Part shown: piece after piece, positions 11,273 to 23,025 of the stretch
How positions within the stretch are numbered: position 1 is the first letter of the stretch
Layout of the letters: every line of letters begins with the position of its first letter
Origin: Saururus chinensis
Taxonomy: Eukaryota > Streptophyta > Magnoliopsida > Piperales > Saururaceae
Direction of reading: 5' to 3'
Length of the DNA: 64,000 bases
Assembly: GCA_035235625.1 (NCBI GenBank)
Contig: CP141142.1
Span: 18,672,995 to 18,736,994, forward strand
Program-made: the position numbers and the translations under genes
The notes under the pieces: model-generated
What the model was told of the DNA's origin: nothing
The model's input: only the letters and a program-made list of their open reading frames with translations
Database searches by the model: none

Positions 11273-13369
11273 CTATCCACTTCAACTTACAATCTACTAA
11301 GGCAATATAAGTTGAAACTTATTGTTAAATTTAAATTTTTTACTCACAAGTACACGAAAAAGTGGCTAAACAAGGTCAATCCCACAAACTTGAAATCGAA
11401 AAAATTAGTTTTAATCTAAAGAAAGTAAACCCTAATCTAGTTAACAAATTATAAAAATTGTAACTAATGTAACTTAGAGAAATTAAACTAAATAATAAAT
11501 AAAAATAAACTTAAATTACTAAAGATAACTAAATAAAAAAATTCAAGTAAAAGATAAAGGCTAAAATTTAATTAAACTAAGAAAGCAATTAAAAGTGTTG
11601 AAAGTATTAAATGAAAATTTGACTATGGTTTCATAATTCCCTCTTATTAATTTCTAAATTATCACATCTATGTTCATCAATTTATTTTCCAAATATAGCT
11701 CACAATAAATTAGAAATCAATTCTATTTATAATGAAAATTTTCATCTTTAACCTTTAATCAAAATACTAAAGTTATATTCTCCTCACTTCAATGCAATAA
11801 AACTAAGTCATAAGTTGTATCCCTATGAATAAATCTCAACTCATACCCAATTCTACTAATTAACAATCTAAAGCCAAACATTCAATTAATTAAAACTAAT
11901 TCAAATAATGAGAAAAGCATAACTAAACTCATATCCAAATTAATCCACTAATAAAATTGAGATAAGAACAATTAACATTAACACTTTTTAAAAATTTAAG
12001 CAAATCACATAGATTAGAAATCTCTACAAAATTAATATGAGGTTTATCTTAAACTTAGTTAAGAAAACTAGCCACTAATTAACATGATCTCTATTAAAAA
12101 TTAAATAAACTTACAAGAATTGAAGAAAATAATAAAAAAAAGACAACTTGGATTGCTCCCTTCAGTCTTCAACACTTCTAAATTCTATAATTTTTTCACC
12201 CGGTAACTGAGCGTTGGCAACTCCTTTCTTTTGTATTACATTCTCTAGTCACTTCATATAGTTTTTAATGCAAGTAGCCCTAAGTATTGAATCAGCTTTC
12301 TGAACCGGCTTACCAATTCACAATTTAGCACAAGGTGGAATGTCTTTGATTAAACAAGTAGTGTAGGTCTTGATATCTGCCCACTTCTATTTTTAGCACG
12401 TCGTCAGGTTCCTTCTTTCATCTCCTTCCACATTCACACTAAGCTTCCTATTTCTGTTCTCTTTCCAACTGCAAACTCTTGTTTCAACCAAACCTGCATC
12501 TCCACTTTTCATCATGATCTCGCACCTTCAAGCTTCAGCTCACAAAATTCCAAAGTTCAGAAATCAGTTCAACTCTACCAAACTCCATTAATGGCAAACT
12601 GATTTCTTCTTTTGTTCTTCCATTTTGCCATCACAAATCTAACCTTATGATCATAACATCAACAAACACCAAGAATTTTGACCAAACCCAAGTAGCATGT
12701 TCGAGAATTTCCTCCTCTAAAATTTCTGGGTGGAGTTATTAAATGGCAGCCTAAAAAATCTCCTCTTTTCAATTGAAATCAGCTCCCACTCTTTGGTTTT
12801 AACTTCCGAACATGTTCTTCATTGATTTAATTGAAATGGTTTTTGAATGCCCAATTTATTTATTCAAATTCTCACTTAACTTCAACCAAATAAAAATAAC
12901 TATAATCTTGGCGTTTCTATCCAATTTGGTGTCCAAGAACTCATTTGGGAAGAAGACTTTTGTTCATTGGATAGTCCACATTCCTGTCTAGTGTACTTCT
13001 CTGTTCAGTTTACTTCTCTATTCATTAAGCTCTTCCGTTCATGTCCATATACATTTCCAAAGTGTCCACGTCTTCAGAAAGTTGTCCAAATCACTTGTAT
13101 GTATGTCAAGAGTGTTGTAAGTTTATTCGAACATCGTCCAAGTGTTTCAAGATGCATGCCTTACCAATAAAACATAAACAATCATATTTTAGTCATGTAA
13201 GACATAAATAAAATACCAATTTAATTCAATTAAACACCAAAACAAGTAACATTGCCTGAATTAAGTAGTAATTAAATCACACTACTAATATTTATCTTAA
13301 AACACTTAAACTTTAATTAACCTAATCATATACTAGCATATAAGGTAAATAGGTGCATAAAATATATAA
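11273..13369. other. AT-rich spacer without recognisable gene
   Basis: I see no coding stretch with a recognisable domain. The left part is very A-rich and includes ACTCACAAGTACACGAAAAAG near 11341, a phrase of a type I recall from plant repeat DNA. The right part (about 12150-13150) is less AT-biased but broken in all frames. Short ORFs such as 12967-13170 look like chance. Confidence 0.5.
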
Positions 13370-14982
13370 AAGCTATGCATATCAACAACCAGTCCATTAC
13401 TAAGATAACATCATAATTTGCCATCTCTAGAATGAGTAGATCGACACAAATATTTCTTTTTCCCAACATGAAAGTGATATTTCTCAAACACTCGTCCACT
13501 AGTATGACTTTTCCTAGCTGAGTATAGACGACATAGGATACTTTTAATTAATTCCTAGGATGATCGACAACTTCCATGAATAATTTAAAAATAAAAGAAT
13601 GTGATGCACCAGATCATACAACATTCTAGCTAGTTGGTTAAAAACCAGAATAGTACCTTCAAGGACTACAATGCCTTTTGCATCTTTAGCCGACAAAGCA
13701 AACACTCAACCTCCAGTCCTCTCCTTTCCATATTCATTTGTATTTCCATGAGTCGCTTGGCTACCTTGAGGACAATTTCGAACTATATATCAAGGTTGTT
13801 TATAAGTATAGAACACTTCGACTTCTCCTTCACAAGCCTTTCCCATTTCGTTTTGGCCACAAATTTAACATTTCAATTTAGACTTTTGATTTTCTTGTGG
13901 AATGAAGTTCTCAGAAGATGGTTCAACATTCTTCATTTGCTTAATGGAGAGATTTTTATTTTTGTTTCCTCCTTTACCCCCGTTAAAGTCTCCATTTCCA
14001 TAATTCTTGTCGTGATCTGTACCTTTGGTTGGCATGCTAGACCGATTAAATTCTTCTTCCGGAATTGATGGTTGTGCTACAACATCAGCAAATGGCATTG
14101 GTCGAGATTCCAACACCTTGGACCGTAGCCCATTCTTGAGCCCCTAGACAAAGTGCCTACCTTCTTCTCTTTAGTAGATATTGCATACTAAGCAAAATGT
14201 TGGAATTGAACAAATTTGTTTTCTTACTTGATCACTAATAAGTTTTTTTGCTAAAATCCAAAAAACTCCATCTCCTTGCATCATCAAATATGAGGAGGAA
14301 AATATTGTTTCTTGAAGGCTTCTAGAAATTTTGATGTGCCCAAAGCGATACAATCAGCACTTTGGAGTTTTACACAGAGAAAGGAAAGGAAGAAGGAAGA
14401 AAGGGAAGAGAAAGCTGAATATTCAACATAACCAACGAGGAAGAAAGGGGGCGACCCATATAGGAGCTGACACACTCGCCTAGGGAGTCGCGCTAGCTAG
14501 TGGGTCCGACTATCCTGCGGGCCATTATTGGCCCAATACAGTTATTTATTCTAATACATAAGCAAATACGAGGAAAATATAAAAGAAAGTAGCCAATATA
14601 ATGGAATAACTGGAAAATAAATAGTCCGGTGATCGTGTACAAAAAATTCTTCCAAGAAATAACTTTTTTGTCCTTGAACAAGGATTTTTCCTATTTTCCA
14701 CTAGAAAAATATCTCTCCATTCATCATGAAGGTCGCATGTTCACTTTTTGATTTGCTTTTATTTACCTCAAAAACTTTCTCCAATTCCTCAACCCACTTC
14801 TCCGCCTCTTCTGATTCACCTTCTTCACTAAAAGTAGGTATCATCTTTTTGAAACTCCCAAGGATAGCGGAGTTCATACCTTCATTTGTAAATGAAAAAC
14901 TAGCGGAAACAAAAAATTTTAAAAATCTTTTGTCAAATCCTTCAACAAATATACTAGTAAGTCCTAGGTGTGACTTACTCAT
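13370..14982 (-). pseudogene. Decayed Ty3/gypsy gag-protease remnant
   Basis: The minus strand from about 14982 reads a gag amino end ('MSKSHLGLTS'). The capsid signature 'FKKMIPTF', 'EEAEKWVEELEKVFEV' and 'ATFMMNGE' follows near 14880-14710. After the solo LTR at 14332-14644, gag resumes with 'FLEAFKKQYFPPHI' and 'KEMEFFGF'. A C-terminal gag stretch ('VLESRPMPFADVV', near 14110) comes next, then protease body residues ('LLILEMANYDVIL', near 13430). The DTG/DSG catalytic motif is not recognisable. Stops and frameshifts are frequent. No reverse transcriptase follows to the left, so pol is missing or too decayed to see. Confidence 0.8.
14332..14644 (-). repeat. Solo LTR inserted in the gag remnant
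   Basis: It shares the ends and layout of the LTR at 1990-2370: plus-strand start TGATGTGCCC, inner CGACCCATATAGGAG, CTAGGGAGTCGC, and an end GTGTACAAAA corresponding to GTGCACAACA. The flanks are AATTT (14327-14331) and AATTC (14645-14649), a TSD with one mismatch. Host gag reading continues across the insertion ('ISWKNF' then 'FLEAFKKQYF'). No internal element sequence is present, so this is a solo LTR left by LTR-LTR recombination. Confidence 0.75.
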
Positions 14983-17900
14983 TTTTTAACATATGAATAA
15001 TCAAACCACCATGTCATTATATATAAGACATGAAAAAATCACAACCAAATCTCATAGGACTTGTCCGTGTACATACTATTCTACATAATACACACAATTC
15101 TAAGTACTTGGTACTCTCCTACCTATGTCTTAAAATTGCACATCAACAAAGTTCATTATCAAGAATAGAAAATCCTACATAGAACTAATTGCTTCACATC
15201 TTCTCTTAGCACAAACGTCTCCTACCTACTTATTCTTCTAAAGAACCTAAGTCAAAACAGATGCTAAGTATATGAATATACCAAATGGGGTGGCTAAACA
15301 AGAGCTATGATACTTTCAAGAATAATTTCACAATAACATTCCAATAGAATGAGTATGGTAACTAGCATAATTATGCTTCAAGGAACATTATGCTTCAAAT
15401 CATCAAAAGAACACCTATTAAGCATGCATCAACAATCTTTCAAACATAACATAACTCCCACTCAGAAGTCTCCAACTTCATAAGTGCAAGTCAAAGGTTC
15501 TCTATGACACAGTAGCCACGTCTATGAGTACATTCTTACCTTACTAGATTATGAACTACCTGCATTTGGACTTCAAGTATTCTAAAAGTCTACTTTGCTC
15601 CATCTATGTTATGAAGCTAAGGCCCACAGGGGCTCATGGACTCAAGTGGTTAAAGTTTTGACTTCCATGATCATCGAAGCCTCCTATATTGAGTTACATG
15701 GGACCAGTCGTCTTTTAAAGCTCTAATCTACTCAAACATGACTCAAGGCCAGGGAAGCAGTTTTACATAATTCTTGTCTTTAGAGAGCCAAAAGACCTTG
15801 GTCCTTTTTCCTATAAAACCCTTCCGTCTATGTAACTAATGACTCACTTGATGAGCCAAGGCATTGAGGGTTCCTCCAACCTCAGTTGCCAAAAGACATT
15901 AGTCTTGGGGTGCGATCTAACACAAGGATATTCACATATAAAGGTACATACATTAGGTCATATTTTATCTAATTGCGTTTCATTCATCAAATAACATGCT
16001 ATTATTTCTCATAATAATAGTCTAACATTCATTTAAATTCCTGCTAAAAATACCCAAAACTAACATATTGCTGGTGGACTCATCAATGTGCCAACTAAGT
16101 CAGTGATGACCATCGATAACTCATCGACACGTCAACCCCTTGTGCTGACAGTGGAACAAACAAGAAAAACCACACGTCGATATCACTGTCAGTGACCCAC
16201 CGGTATGACACCAATGCACCATTAGTTCATTGGTATTGTTTTATCTTCTTCTGCCCGCATCAGCAGTATCATCGACACATCTACAATGGCACCAATGAAC
16301 GAAAAAGTTGTAGAATTTGATGTTTTTATTGTAATGACTTTCTAGAATAAAATCTAATCATGAAAACAATTTGAATCAATTATCCACTATTACATGAAAT
16401 GACTAAAAGAATGTTTTTCAACTTAACACAATTTATTCATACAAGATTCATAGTCATCTTGAACAATAGAGCATATTATTCAACATCGAACCAATCCAAT
16501 CCAAATTTAAACATATACTACTCTATCACATTCATTAATCATGCATTTCTTGCTCTAACATTATAGTTTAAGGTTAGTAATTCGACTCTAATCAAATAAC
16601 ATAGAGACCTCCACAAATTTAATTCCTACTTAGACCTCCACAAATTCAATTCTTGCTTCCTTTGACTCACCCTTACCTACCAATCTCCCCCAAAATTAGA
16701 GAGTCAGTACATTTTGGGTGAAAGATTCCTCCAATGTATTTATAAGGAAGTTTAGAAATAAATTTTGGTACATAACCAGCTCCAAAAAGTCTGAAATCGC
16801 CTCAATAGTAGTTTTGCAACTGTTGGTAGGTTCATTCTAGTGTCACCAACATGTTGAACCTTGCTGACAAAAGAAATATGGCTTAATTGACAAGTCCTTC
16901 AACATGTCAATTCTTAGTGAGAGAAGATTTATTCTATCATCAGTAGGTTCATCGATATGTTGAACCTTGCTGATAGTGAAAATATTATTTTACCAGCGAG
17001 TTAATTGATGTGTTAGTGGCTCACTTATGGGACTCCAACTTTCAAAATAAATAATAATATTCCTATCCTATTACTTATCATCATTACTATTATCTTAAGT
17101 AATTTACTCTATAATATTATAATTTAAAAGGTTCAAAAATTCTTTTCAAAAATTATGGGTGTCAAACTAACACAAGCTCTTTTTGTTTATATCTCCCCCT
17201 TCTTTTGTTACTATCCTTCAAGTCATCTCCCCTCAAGTCTTGAAGCATTCTTCATTTTTGCTTTATCTTGTCTTCTTCTAGCCTTTACAAACAAGCTCCT
17301 CTTGTTTATTACTTTAGCCTTGACTCTTCAATCTTCCAATGAACTTGGTTGACTCTCTCTTCAAGTTTTTGTGTGTGAAGGAGTCCCTTTTAGTTGTGCA
17401 TCACTTAAACAATCACCATTAAAATTAACATTTAAAGCACAAAGATGATCTTGGGAAAATAAATGAACAAAGGACTTCTCTTTTTATCTTAAATTTAAGG
17501 TTTTCCTTTCTTCAGTTTTGTGTTTATGTAGCCCTTAGATCTTCTATTAAGTTGGTTTATGGGTTAGGCTCCAATTTGGAACGGATTGTTTCTCGGAAGC
17601 CTTAAGCACATAAGTTACACAAATAGCGATTAATTAGGGCTAACAGTGATCAATCGTTCCCTATTCTAATTAAGGTAAAACACTTCTAGCAATCGATCAA
17701 TAAAGTCTTTGCCAAATTTTACACAATCTAATTCATGGGTTGATCAGTCAATTGATCTATGTTAATTTTGCAGCAATCGATCGATGTATAGTAAATTTTC
17801 ACATTTTACCCTACTTAGTCTTAAACTTTGAGAATCACTTAATTCACTATTCCTAAGTTAAACTAAGTTAATTGTGGATATTAGTGTGTGTAATTAAAAT

Positions 17901-19610
17901 TTTTACATTTGACACTCAGCATAGTCTTTAACCTTGAACGATAAGAACATGTGTGTTCCTATTATTCAAGTCAATCAATTTCAAATCTAACTTAACCACA
18001 ACTAAATCTACTCATATTCCTAAGACTAAAACATACATGAAGTTTTGTATTTATTTTGATCATCCAAATTAGCCAACTTACAATATATATATGAATCATA
18101 TGTGATTTCAGGGACTTCTAAAGGTTGATTGTTTGATTCTTCTTCGATCTTCACTTCATAGTACATTGATCAGCTAAAAGGACAAGTTGATTGTGCTTTT
18201 TTTTCCAATTTGGATTTCACGTAAAATCACTCGTGTGTTTGTGTTTTGCATGCTTGATTTGATTTATGCTAGTAATTTATTCCTCTTTAATTTTTGGTGT
18301 ACACGAGACAACATCTTGTAATCTAAACTAGTAATTTATTCCACTATAATTTCCAGTGTACACAAGATATCTTGTAATCTAAGGTATTTGGGTTAAAGGC
18401 ACCATGGTGACCCTCTACATAGAAAAGGGTATTAAACTTTCACTGAACACTCAAATATGGTATTTTCTATAAAAATCTATGCGTTTATGACTTGTGCATG
18501 ATATGTACCTTGCACTCTTCACACTTCAATCACTTTGACTAAGTCTTTCAACTTGAATCTTCATGCCACGTCTGCTCTAATTCTTCAAGTCATCCAATTT
18601 TAAATCTAATTCGACAAATCATTAATCTAGTAAGACTTCATAAGGCTGAAATACACATATGGATAGACACAATTTTATGCATCAAAAGATAGCATATTAT
18701 AATACAAATGCCACATATGTTCTTTTAGTTTTTATATCCATGATCATATAATTTTCTCATACAAAGTACTTGAAAACAAAACAATAAATTCATTTTGATT
18801 TTGTAATCCATAAGTACTAAGATCATGCTTTTTCACGTCTAAATCATAAATAGTTTATGATTAGCAATTCAACCTTTTGCATGAATCATAAATCCTTTTT
18901 TTGTGTTGTTGGTTGTTCTTTGCAAAATTTGTCCCCTCAATTCTTCTAGTTGTGGCGGTTCTTGATCTTCTCCCTCTTAATTTTGAGAAGTTTTTTTAAG
19001 AAATGGACATTAGAGGGTATTTTTTAAGGAGAAAGATCTAAATTTTGGTATGTAACTATCAAATTTGCAATTTTTTAGCCCATTGGTGTAATTTCTTAAC
19101 CTTCATTAACCTGGCCGACATGTTGGTGTCTGCCGATTGTAAAAATCAAGTTTCATTGATGCGACCATAGTACATATGTGGGTCATCGACAATACCTTAT
19201 GTCCAACTTTGAATGACTTAGCTTCATCATCTACATTCTTATTCATGCACTCAAAGACCTTTTTGCTTACTTTCTAATTTTAAAGTTTTAACCTAAATTC
19301 CATTATAGAGGAAGTTATTTTACTGAGAAGGTCTAAATGTCAAACTCACTATTTTCCTAGTGGCCAAGTTTATGAAACTTAGGAAATTCCCGAGTTACAA
19401 ATCTAATTTGTAACTATAATTTGTAGAGTTGTCTACGTAATTGAGGTAAACAGTAGAGCTTGAAGATTTAAGGATTAGAGAGATTAAACTCAAGTCAATT
19501 GCCCCTCGCTCCTGGAAATTAGTCACTACCTGAGCCACGGAGGATGCTTTTTTACCAAGCCTCTTGTGAAGTTTCCACCTTAAGTGCATAAAATCATGGC
19601 TATACACTCT
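14983..19610. other. Non-coding, probably decayed repeat DNA
   Basis: No frame shows a recognisable domain. A primer-site-like AGAGCTATGATAC (plus strand, near 15303) could belong to the minus-strand gag element, which would make the DNA to its right an old LTR, but no LTR ends are clear. Two related stretches with the phrase TGTTGAACCTTGCTGA occur near 16853 and 16958, about 105 bp apart. GATCGATC-like words recur near 17690 and 17775. Short ORFs (for example 17155-17352) look accidental. Confidence 0.4.
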
Positions 19611-19615
19611 TGGAT
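19611..19615 (+). repeat. Target site duplication, left copy (TGGAT)
   Basis: TGGAT directly precedes the LTR start TGTAAGGACCC at 19616. The same five bases follow the 3' LTR end at 30110-30114. A perfect 5-bp duplication is expected for Ty3/gypsy integrase and fixes the element boundaries. Confidence 0.95.
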
Positions 19616-20039
19616 TGTAAGGACCCTCATCTTTAAACCGGTTTTGATTTTTATTTAATTATGGGTTATCGTGCAATTTACGTGTTTTCTGATCTTATTC
19701 GGTGATTTCGTAAATAAATAGAGTTTGTGATGGTTTTAACCAAAATTAACTTCAATATTAGTGGTTTTAAGTGATTTTAAACCAAATGTGAATTTTTGAG
19801 ATTTTTCGGAATTTTTACTATTTTCCCAAAAAATTAGGGTTTTGGCGGGACCCCTGTGGGCCCCACGGTTGAAATTTTTATTTTTATGTCAAATGAACCT
19901 AGACATATACTTAAGGTCACACAAAAATTTTCAGAATTTTATTAGGCTTAATTCGTGCTTAAATTTGCAAAATAACCACTTTTAGCCTACTTTTCATATT
20001 TACACCCCAAAACTTACCTTTGCCTACCCCAACCCTTAG

Positions 20040-20047
20040 TATAAAAG
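20040..20047 (+). promoter_or_regulatory. LTR TATA box
   Basis: TATAAAAG in the 5' LTR lies 424 bp after the LTR start. The position is conserved in the 3' LTR (27160-27167) and as TATAAATA at 6532 and TATATAAGG near 9729 (minus strand) in the old copies. Transcription should start about 30 bp downstream. Confidence 0.7.
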
Positions 20048-20133
20048 GGCAAACCTGAGCCATTTTCATTTTTGGGAATAGGCTAAGGAAGGAGGTCTGG
20101 CCTAATCCCCACTTAGGCCCGAATTAGAAGCCG

Positions 20134-20144
20134 ATTAAGGTAAG
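20134..20144 (+). other. Splice-donor-like site in the LTR leader
   Basis: ATTAAG/GTAAG, with the junction after 20139, closely matches a plant 5' splice site and lies about 70 bp after the expected transcription start. It is kept at 27259 (3' LTR) and at 6632 (old LTR). A second site, GAG/GTAATGG, lies at 20433, with GGAG/GTAAGG at 6899 and GGAAG/GTAAGG near 9336 in old copies. Use is inferred only. Confidence 0.4.
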
Positions 20145-20717
20145 CTTGCTCTAATTAAGCACTAATCCATGGCTTTTCTCTTAATTTCTTCTAAATCTAC
20201 CATTTTCCCCTTGATTCAATTCGTTTTTGACCATCAAAAGCTACTGATTTGTGTTTTACTACAAACCCTAACATTCAAAATTCGATTTTTACTACCAACA
20301 AGCCCTAGATCTAAGATTTAATTAGGGACTTCTTAAGTAAATCGATTTCCATTGGTGTTTAATTCAAACTCATTGTATTTTCAAGGATTTCAAGAAGGGT
20401 GACTCTTCAATCCGAGCTTAATCAAGTGCTGAGGTAATGGGTCTTCAAAATCTCTGTTTATCCATGGTAAAACTCTTCATTTTTGGCTGATTTCGAAATG
20501 GTTTGCTTGATTTAGTGTGTTAATGGTAAGATTAGAAAATAGAATTATTTAATCCCGATTTCTTAGGGTTTTGCATTATTATGGTTTGGTGTGATATTCT
20601 GGAAGTCAAGGAGGACTTTTGATGATGCTTAGGGTGCTAGATGTGGATTTGAAGTGTTATCTATAGTGTTTCGGTTTGATTTTGCGAAAGGAAGAAGATG
20701 ACTGTTCTGCCGTGTTG

Positions 20718-20814
20718 GCGATCGATCGGTCTTGCAGGGCGATCGATCGGCTGAACTGAAATTTTCAAAATTTTGCGTGTAACCGATCGAACGGCCTGAA
20801 GGGCGATCGATCGG
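20718..20814 (+). repeat. GATCGATCGG palindrome cluster in the LTR
   Basis: GCGATCGATCGG occurs at 20718, 20739 and 20803, with a variant CCGATCGAACGG near 20783, all within 97 bp. The 3' LTR has the same cluster from 27839, where the last copy is changed by two CpG transitions. Related motifs persist in the old inverted LTR near 8975 and 9040. Confidence 0.85.
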
Positions 20815-21619
20815 CTACACAGGAAATTGTATGTTGTGTGTATGATGCCTATTTTGATGATTCCACTTTAGCTTGCCAATTTTATATGAATGTGGAGTGT
20901 TTTAAGCTATGTTAGGCTGCTGGAAATGCATGCTATTGAGTTTATGGAGTTGAGATATATGCTTAGTGATGGTGGAATGACTTATGTTTTGTGGCATGAT
21001 GTTGGAATCGTTATTTTGAAATTATGAATAGTTGTTTCCCTTTGGTTAAGCATATTTCAGTAGGACTACAATCATTGTTGGACAGATTTGTCATGATAAA
21101 TTGTGATTAATGGTGTGTGAATGTTGGTGAATACCATGACTCAATGATGAAATGAGTGATGTTATAGGTGTTTAGCCTTTGTGGTTGAGTTTTGAATCTA
21201 GCTAAGATTTTAACGATTCTTCTACTATGATTTCCGCTGGAATTCATGTTTAGGTAGAAATTCACATATGTAGTGTGGTAGTGAGTTGATTTTCAAGCAT
21301 GTTAATATGCATCATGTGAAAGGCTTCTACTAGTTACACACACACACACATGTGGGGGTTAAATGATGATGTTGAAGCTTAATATCGTGATTATGAATGA
21401 TGCATTAGGGGCTGGTGAGAGCACTTATCATGATTAGGGTTCATGTATGCTTTGCCCACGCATGTACCATGCTGCAAGCATCATGAAAATGGATTTCCAA
21501 TTGAGGCTTCATCGTGATTAATCGAATTTGACCGATTGGATGCAATGTGATGGAATTGCGTGCCGGGTTTATCGGTCGTGGATTAATCGCAAGCTGATTG
21601 GTCCGAAAGGACATATTTT

Positions 21620-21711
21620 GATTTGAAGTTCCTGTGTGGAACGATTTGAAGTTCCTGTGTGGAACGATTTGAAGTTCCTGTGTGGAACAATTTGAAGTTC
21701 CTGTGTGGAAC
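21620..21711 (+). repeat. Four 23-bp tandem repeats, each a hairpin
   Basis: Each unit carries GTTCCTGTGTGGAAC, an inverted repeat with a TGTGT loop, at 21628, 21651, 21674 and 21697. Spacer changes between units are minimal (CGA to CAA once). The 3' LTR has only two units (28746-28760 and 28769-28783). Confidence 0.92.
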
Positions 21712-21869
21712 GAGTGCACTCCCCGGGTTGAGTCTTGTTTAATGGAATGATGTGGGGACGAGTTGTGTACTTGTTTTGCGGATATGTGAGAATATTATTA
21801 TGTGTGTCATTTGGACCCTGAGAATCCAGTGTGGTATGCCGTGTGCACCCCGCTACCACGTGTTCTAGG

Positions 21870-22039
21870 GTTCTCTGTGTGAGAACTCGGGCTCTTCCCT
21901 CCGCAGGAGATGTCCCTGGGCGAACACCCCTGCTCTAGATTCTCTGTGTGAGAATGGGACATCCTTGGCCAGGATCGTCCAGGGCGAGCAGCATTATGGA
22001 TTGACAACCCCGATCTTTCTTGAATTCTTGTGTAGAATT
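21870..22039 (+). repeat. Three further TGTGT-loop hairpins
   Basis: GTTCTC-TGTGT-GAGAAC is at 21870-21886, ATTCTC-TGTGT-GAGAAT at 21939-21955 and AATTCT-TGTGT-AGAATT at 22023-22039. The loop is constant, the stems differ, and every stem is perfectly complementary. The same three lie in the 3' LTR at 28942, 29014 and 29098. Confidence 0.9.
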
Positions 22040-22135
22040 TTGTACCATGACACGCCTTTGTGGCCTTGTCTATGCTCCCGTCTGTGTGACATTAATGTGT
22101 GATTACTCCTTGATGGAGGTTGATTGTGATGATGC

Positions 22136-22400
22136 TATGCATGTGGATTATGTATGTTAGAGATACATCCATGCATGCTGATTTTGATGTTATGCATGTG
22201 GATTAGGTATGTTAGAGATACATCCATGCATGCTGATTTTGATGTTATGCATGTGGAATATGTATGTTAGAGATACATCCATGCATGTTGATTTTGATGT
22301 TATGCATGTGGAATATGTATGTTAGAGATACATCCATGCGGGATTGGTTATGATGTGAATGCATGTGGGAATATGTATGCTAGAGATACATCCATGCAGG
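22136..22400 (+). repeat. 55-bp tandem repeats in the LTR
   Basis: About 4.8 units begin with TATGCATGTGG at 22136, 22191, 22246 and 22301, then a degenerate fifth unit. Each carries GTTAGAGATACATCCATGC. The 3' LTR has the same array at about 29213-29475 with the same unit number. Confidence 0.9.
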
Positions 22401-23013
22401 TTGAATTATGCATTTTTATGCAGTGTTAAGTGATATGAATGTGTGATCAGAAAGTGATGCACCATGTAAATCTTTGATCTGAAACGATCTCATTTCTAAG
22501 CTATCGTATTTTCTACGTTAACAGTGATATTAAAACCATTGCTGAGTATTTTGGGGCTGCGTGGTACGACACGGAGACGGACAGGATTGCCTTTTTGAGG
22601 AAAGGTCAGAGGTAGCTTGGGTGTGATGATGGAGATCGTTGCGTGACTTATCATCGTTCTTTCATGCTTTATGTTCGAACCTTTGTGTAGGGTTCTTGTT
22701 GTGGTTTTATGTCACATGTTACAGTTATGTTTGCTTATGACTTATTTTGAGCCGGTGTGGGCTTTACTTAACTAAGTTTGTGGGTTTGAGATTGTTGTTT
22801 ACTTTGTGATAAGCAACACCTTTTTCTTCCCTTTTATTTACTCTTGCTCAAAGGATTGTGCGCACTCCGTGTTGCTGTTAATCGCCCGTGGTTAGGGATT
22901 AAGTCTTCCGCTAGAATTGTTTCCCAATTTTACTTCGTCGCCCCCGCGCGCTTGACCGGCCCTTGGACCAGGTTCAGCTCGGGTCGGGCATCGCCGGGGC
23001 GTGACAGATTTTT

Positions 23014-23025
23014 TGGTATTGGAGC
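23014..23025 (+). other. Primer-binding site of the young element
   Basis: TGGTATTGGAGC begins seven bases after the 5' LTR end. It resembles the initiator-Met tRNA primer site TGGTATCAGAGC with two differences, and it lies between the LTR and the gag ATG at 23167. Confidence 0.75.

Larger units (their letters stand above)
19616..23006 (+). repeat. 5' LTR (3391 bp)
   Basis: It runs from TGTAAGGACCC to GGGGCGTGACA. The TATA box at 20040 implies a U3 of about 420-450 bp and an R-U5 of about 2.9 kb that would be transcribed as leader. It holds the GATCGATCGG cluster (20718-20814), a CA microsatellite near 21340, four 23-bp repeats (21620-21711), three further hairpins (21870-22039) and 55-bp tandem repeats (22136-22400). 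Against the 3' LTR it has two extra 23-bp units and lacks about 28 bp near 22550. An older copy near 7320 has the counterpart of those bases, so the loss is in this LTR. Confidence 0.93.

Noticed and set aside
22136..22400. 55-bp tandem repeats considered as a CRISPR-like array
   Set aside because: The repeats are contiguous without unique spacers, lie in a plant retrotransposon LTR and recur in the sister LTR.
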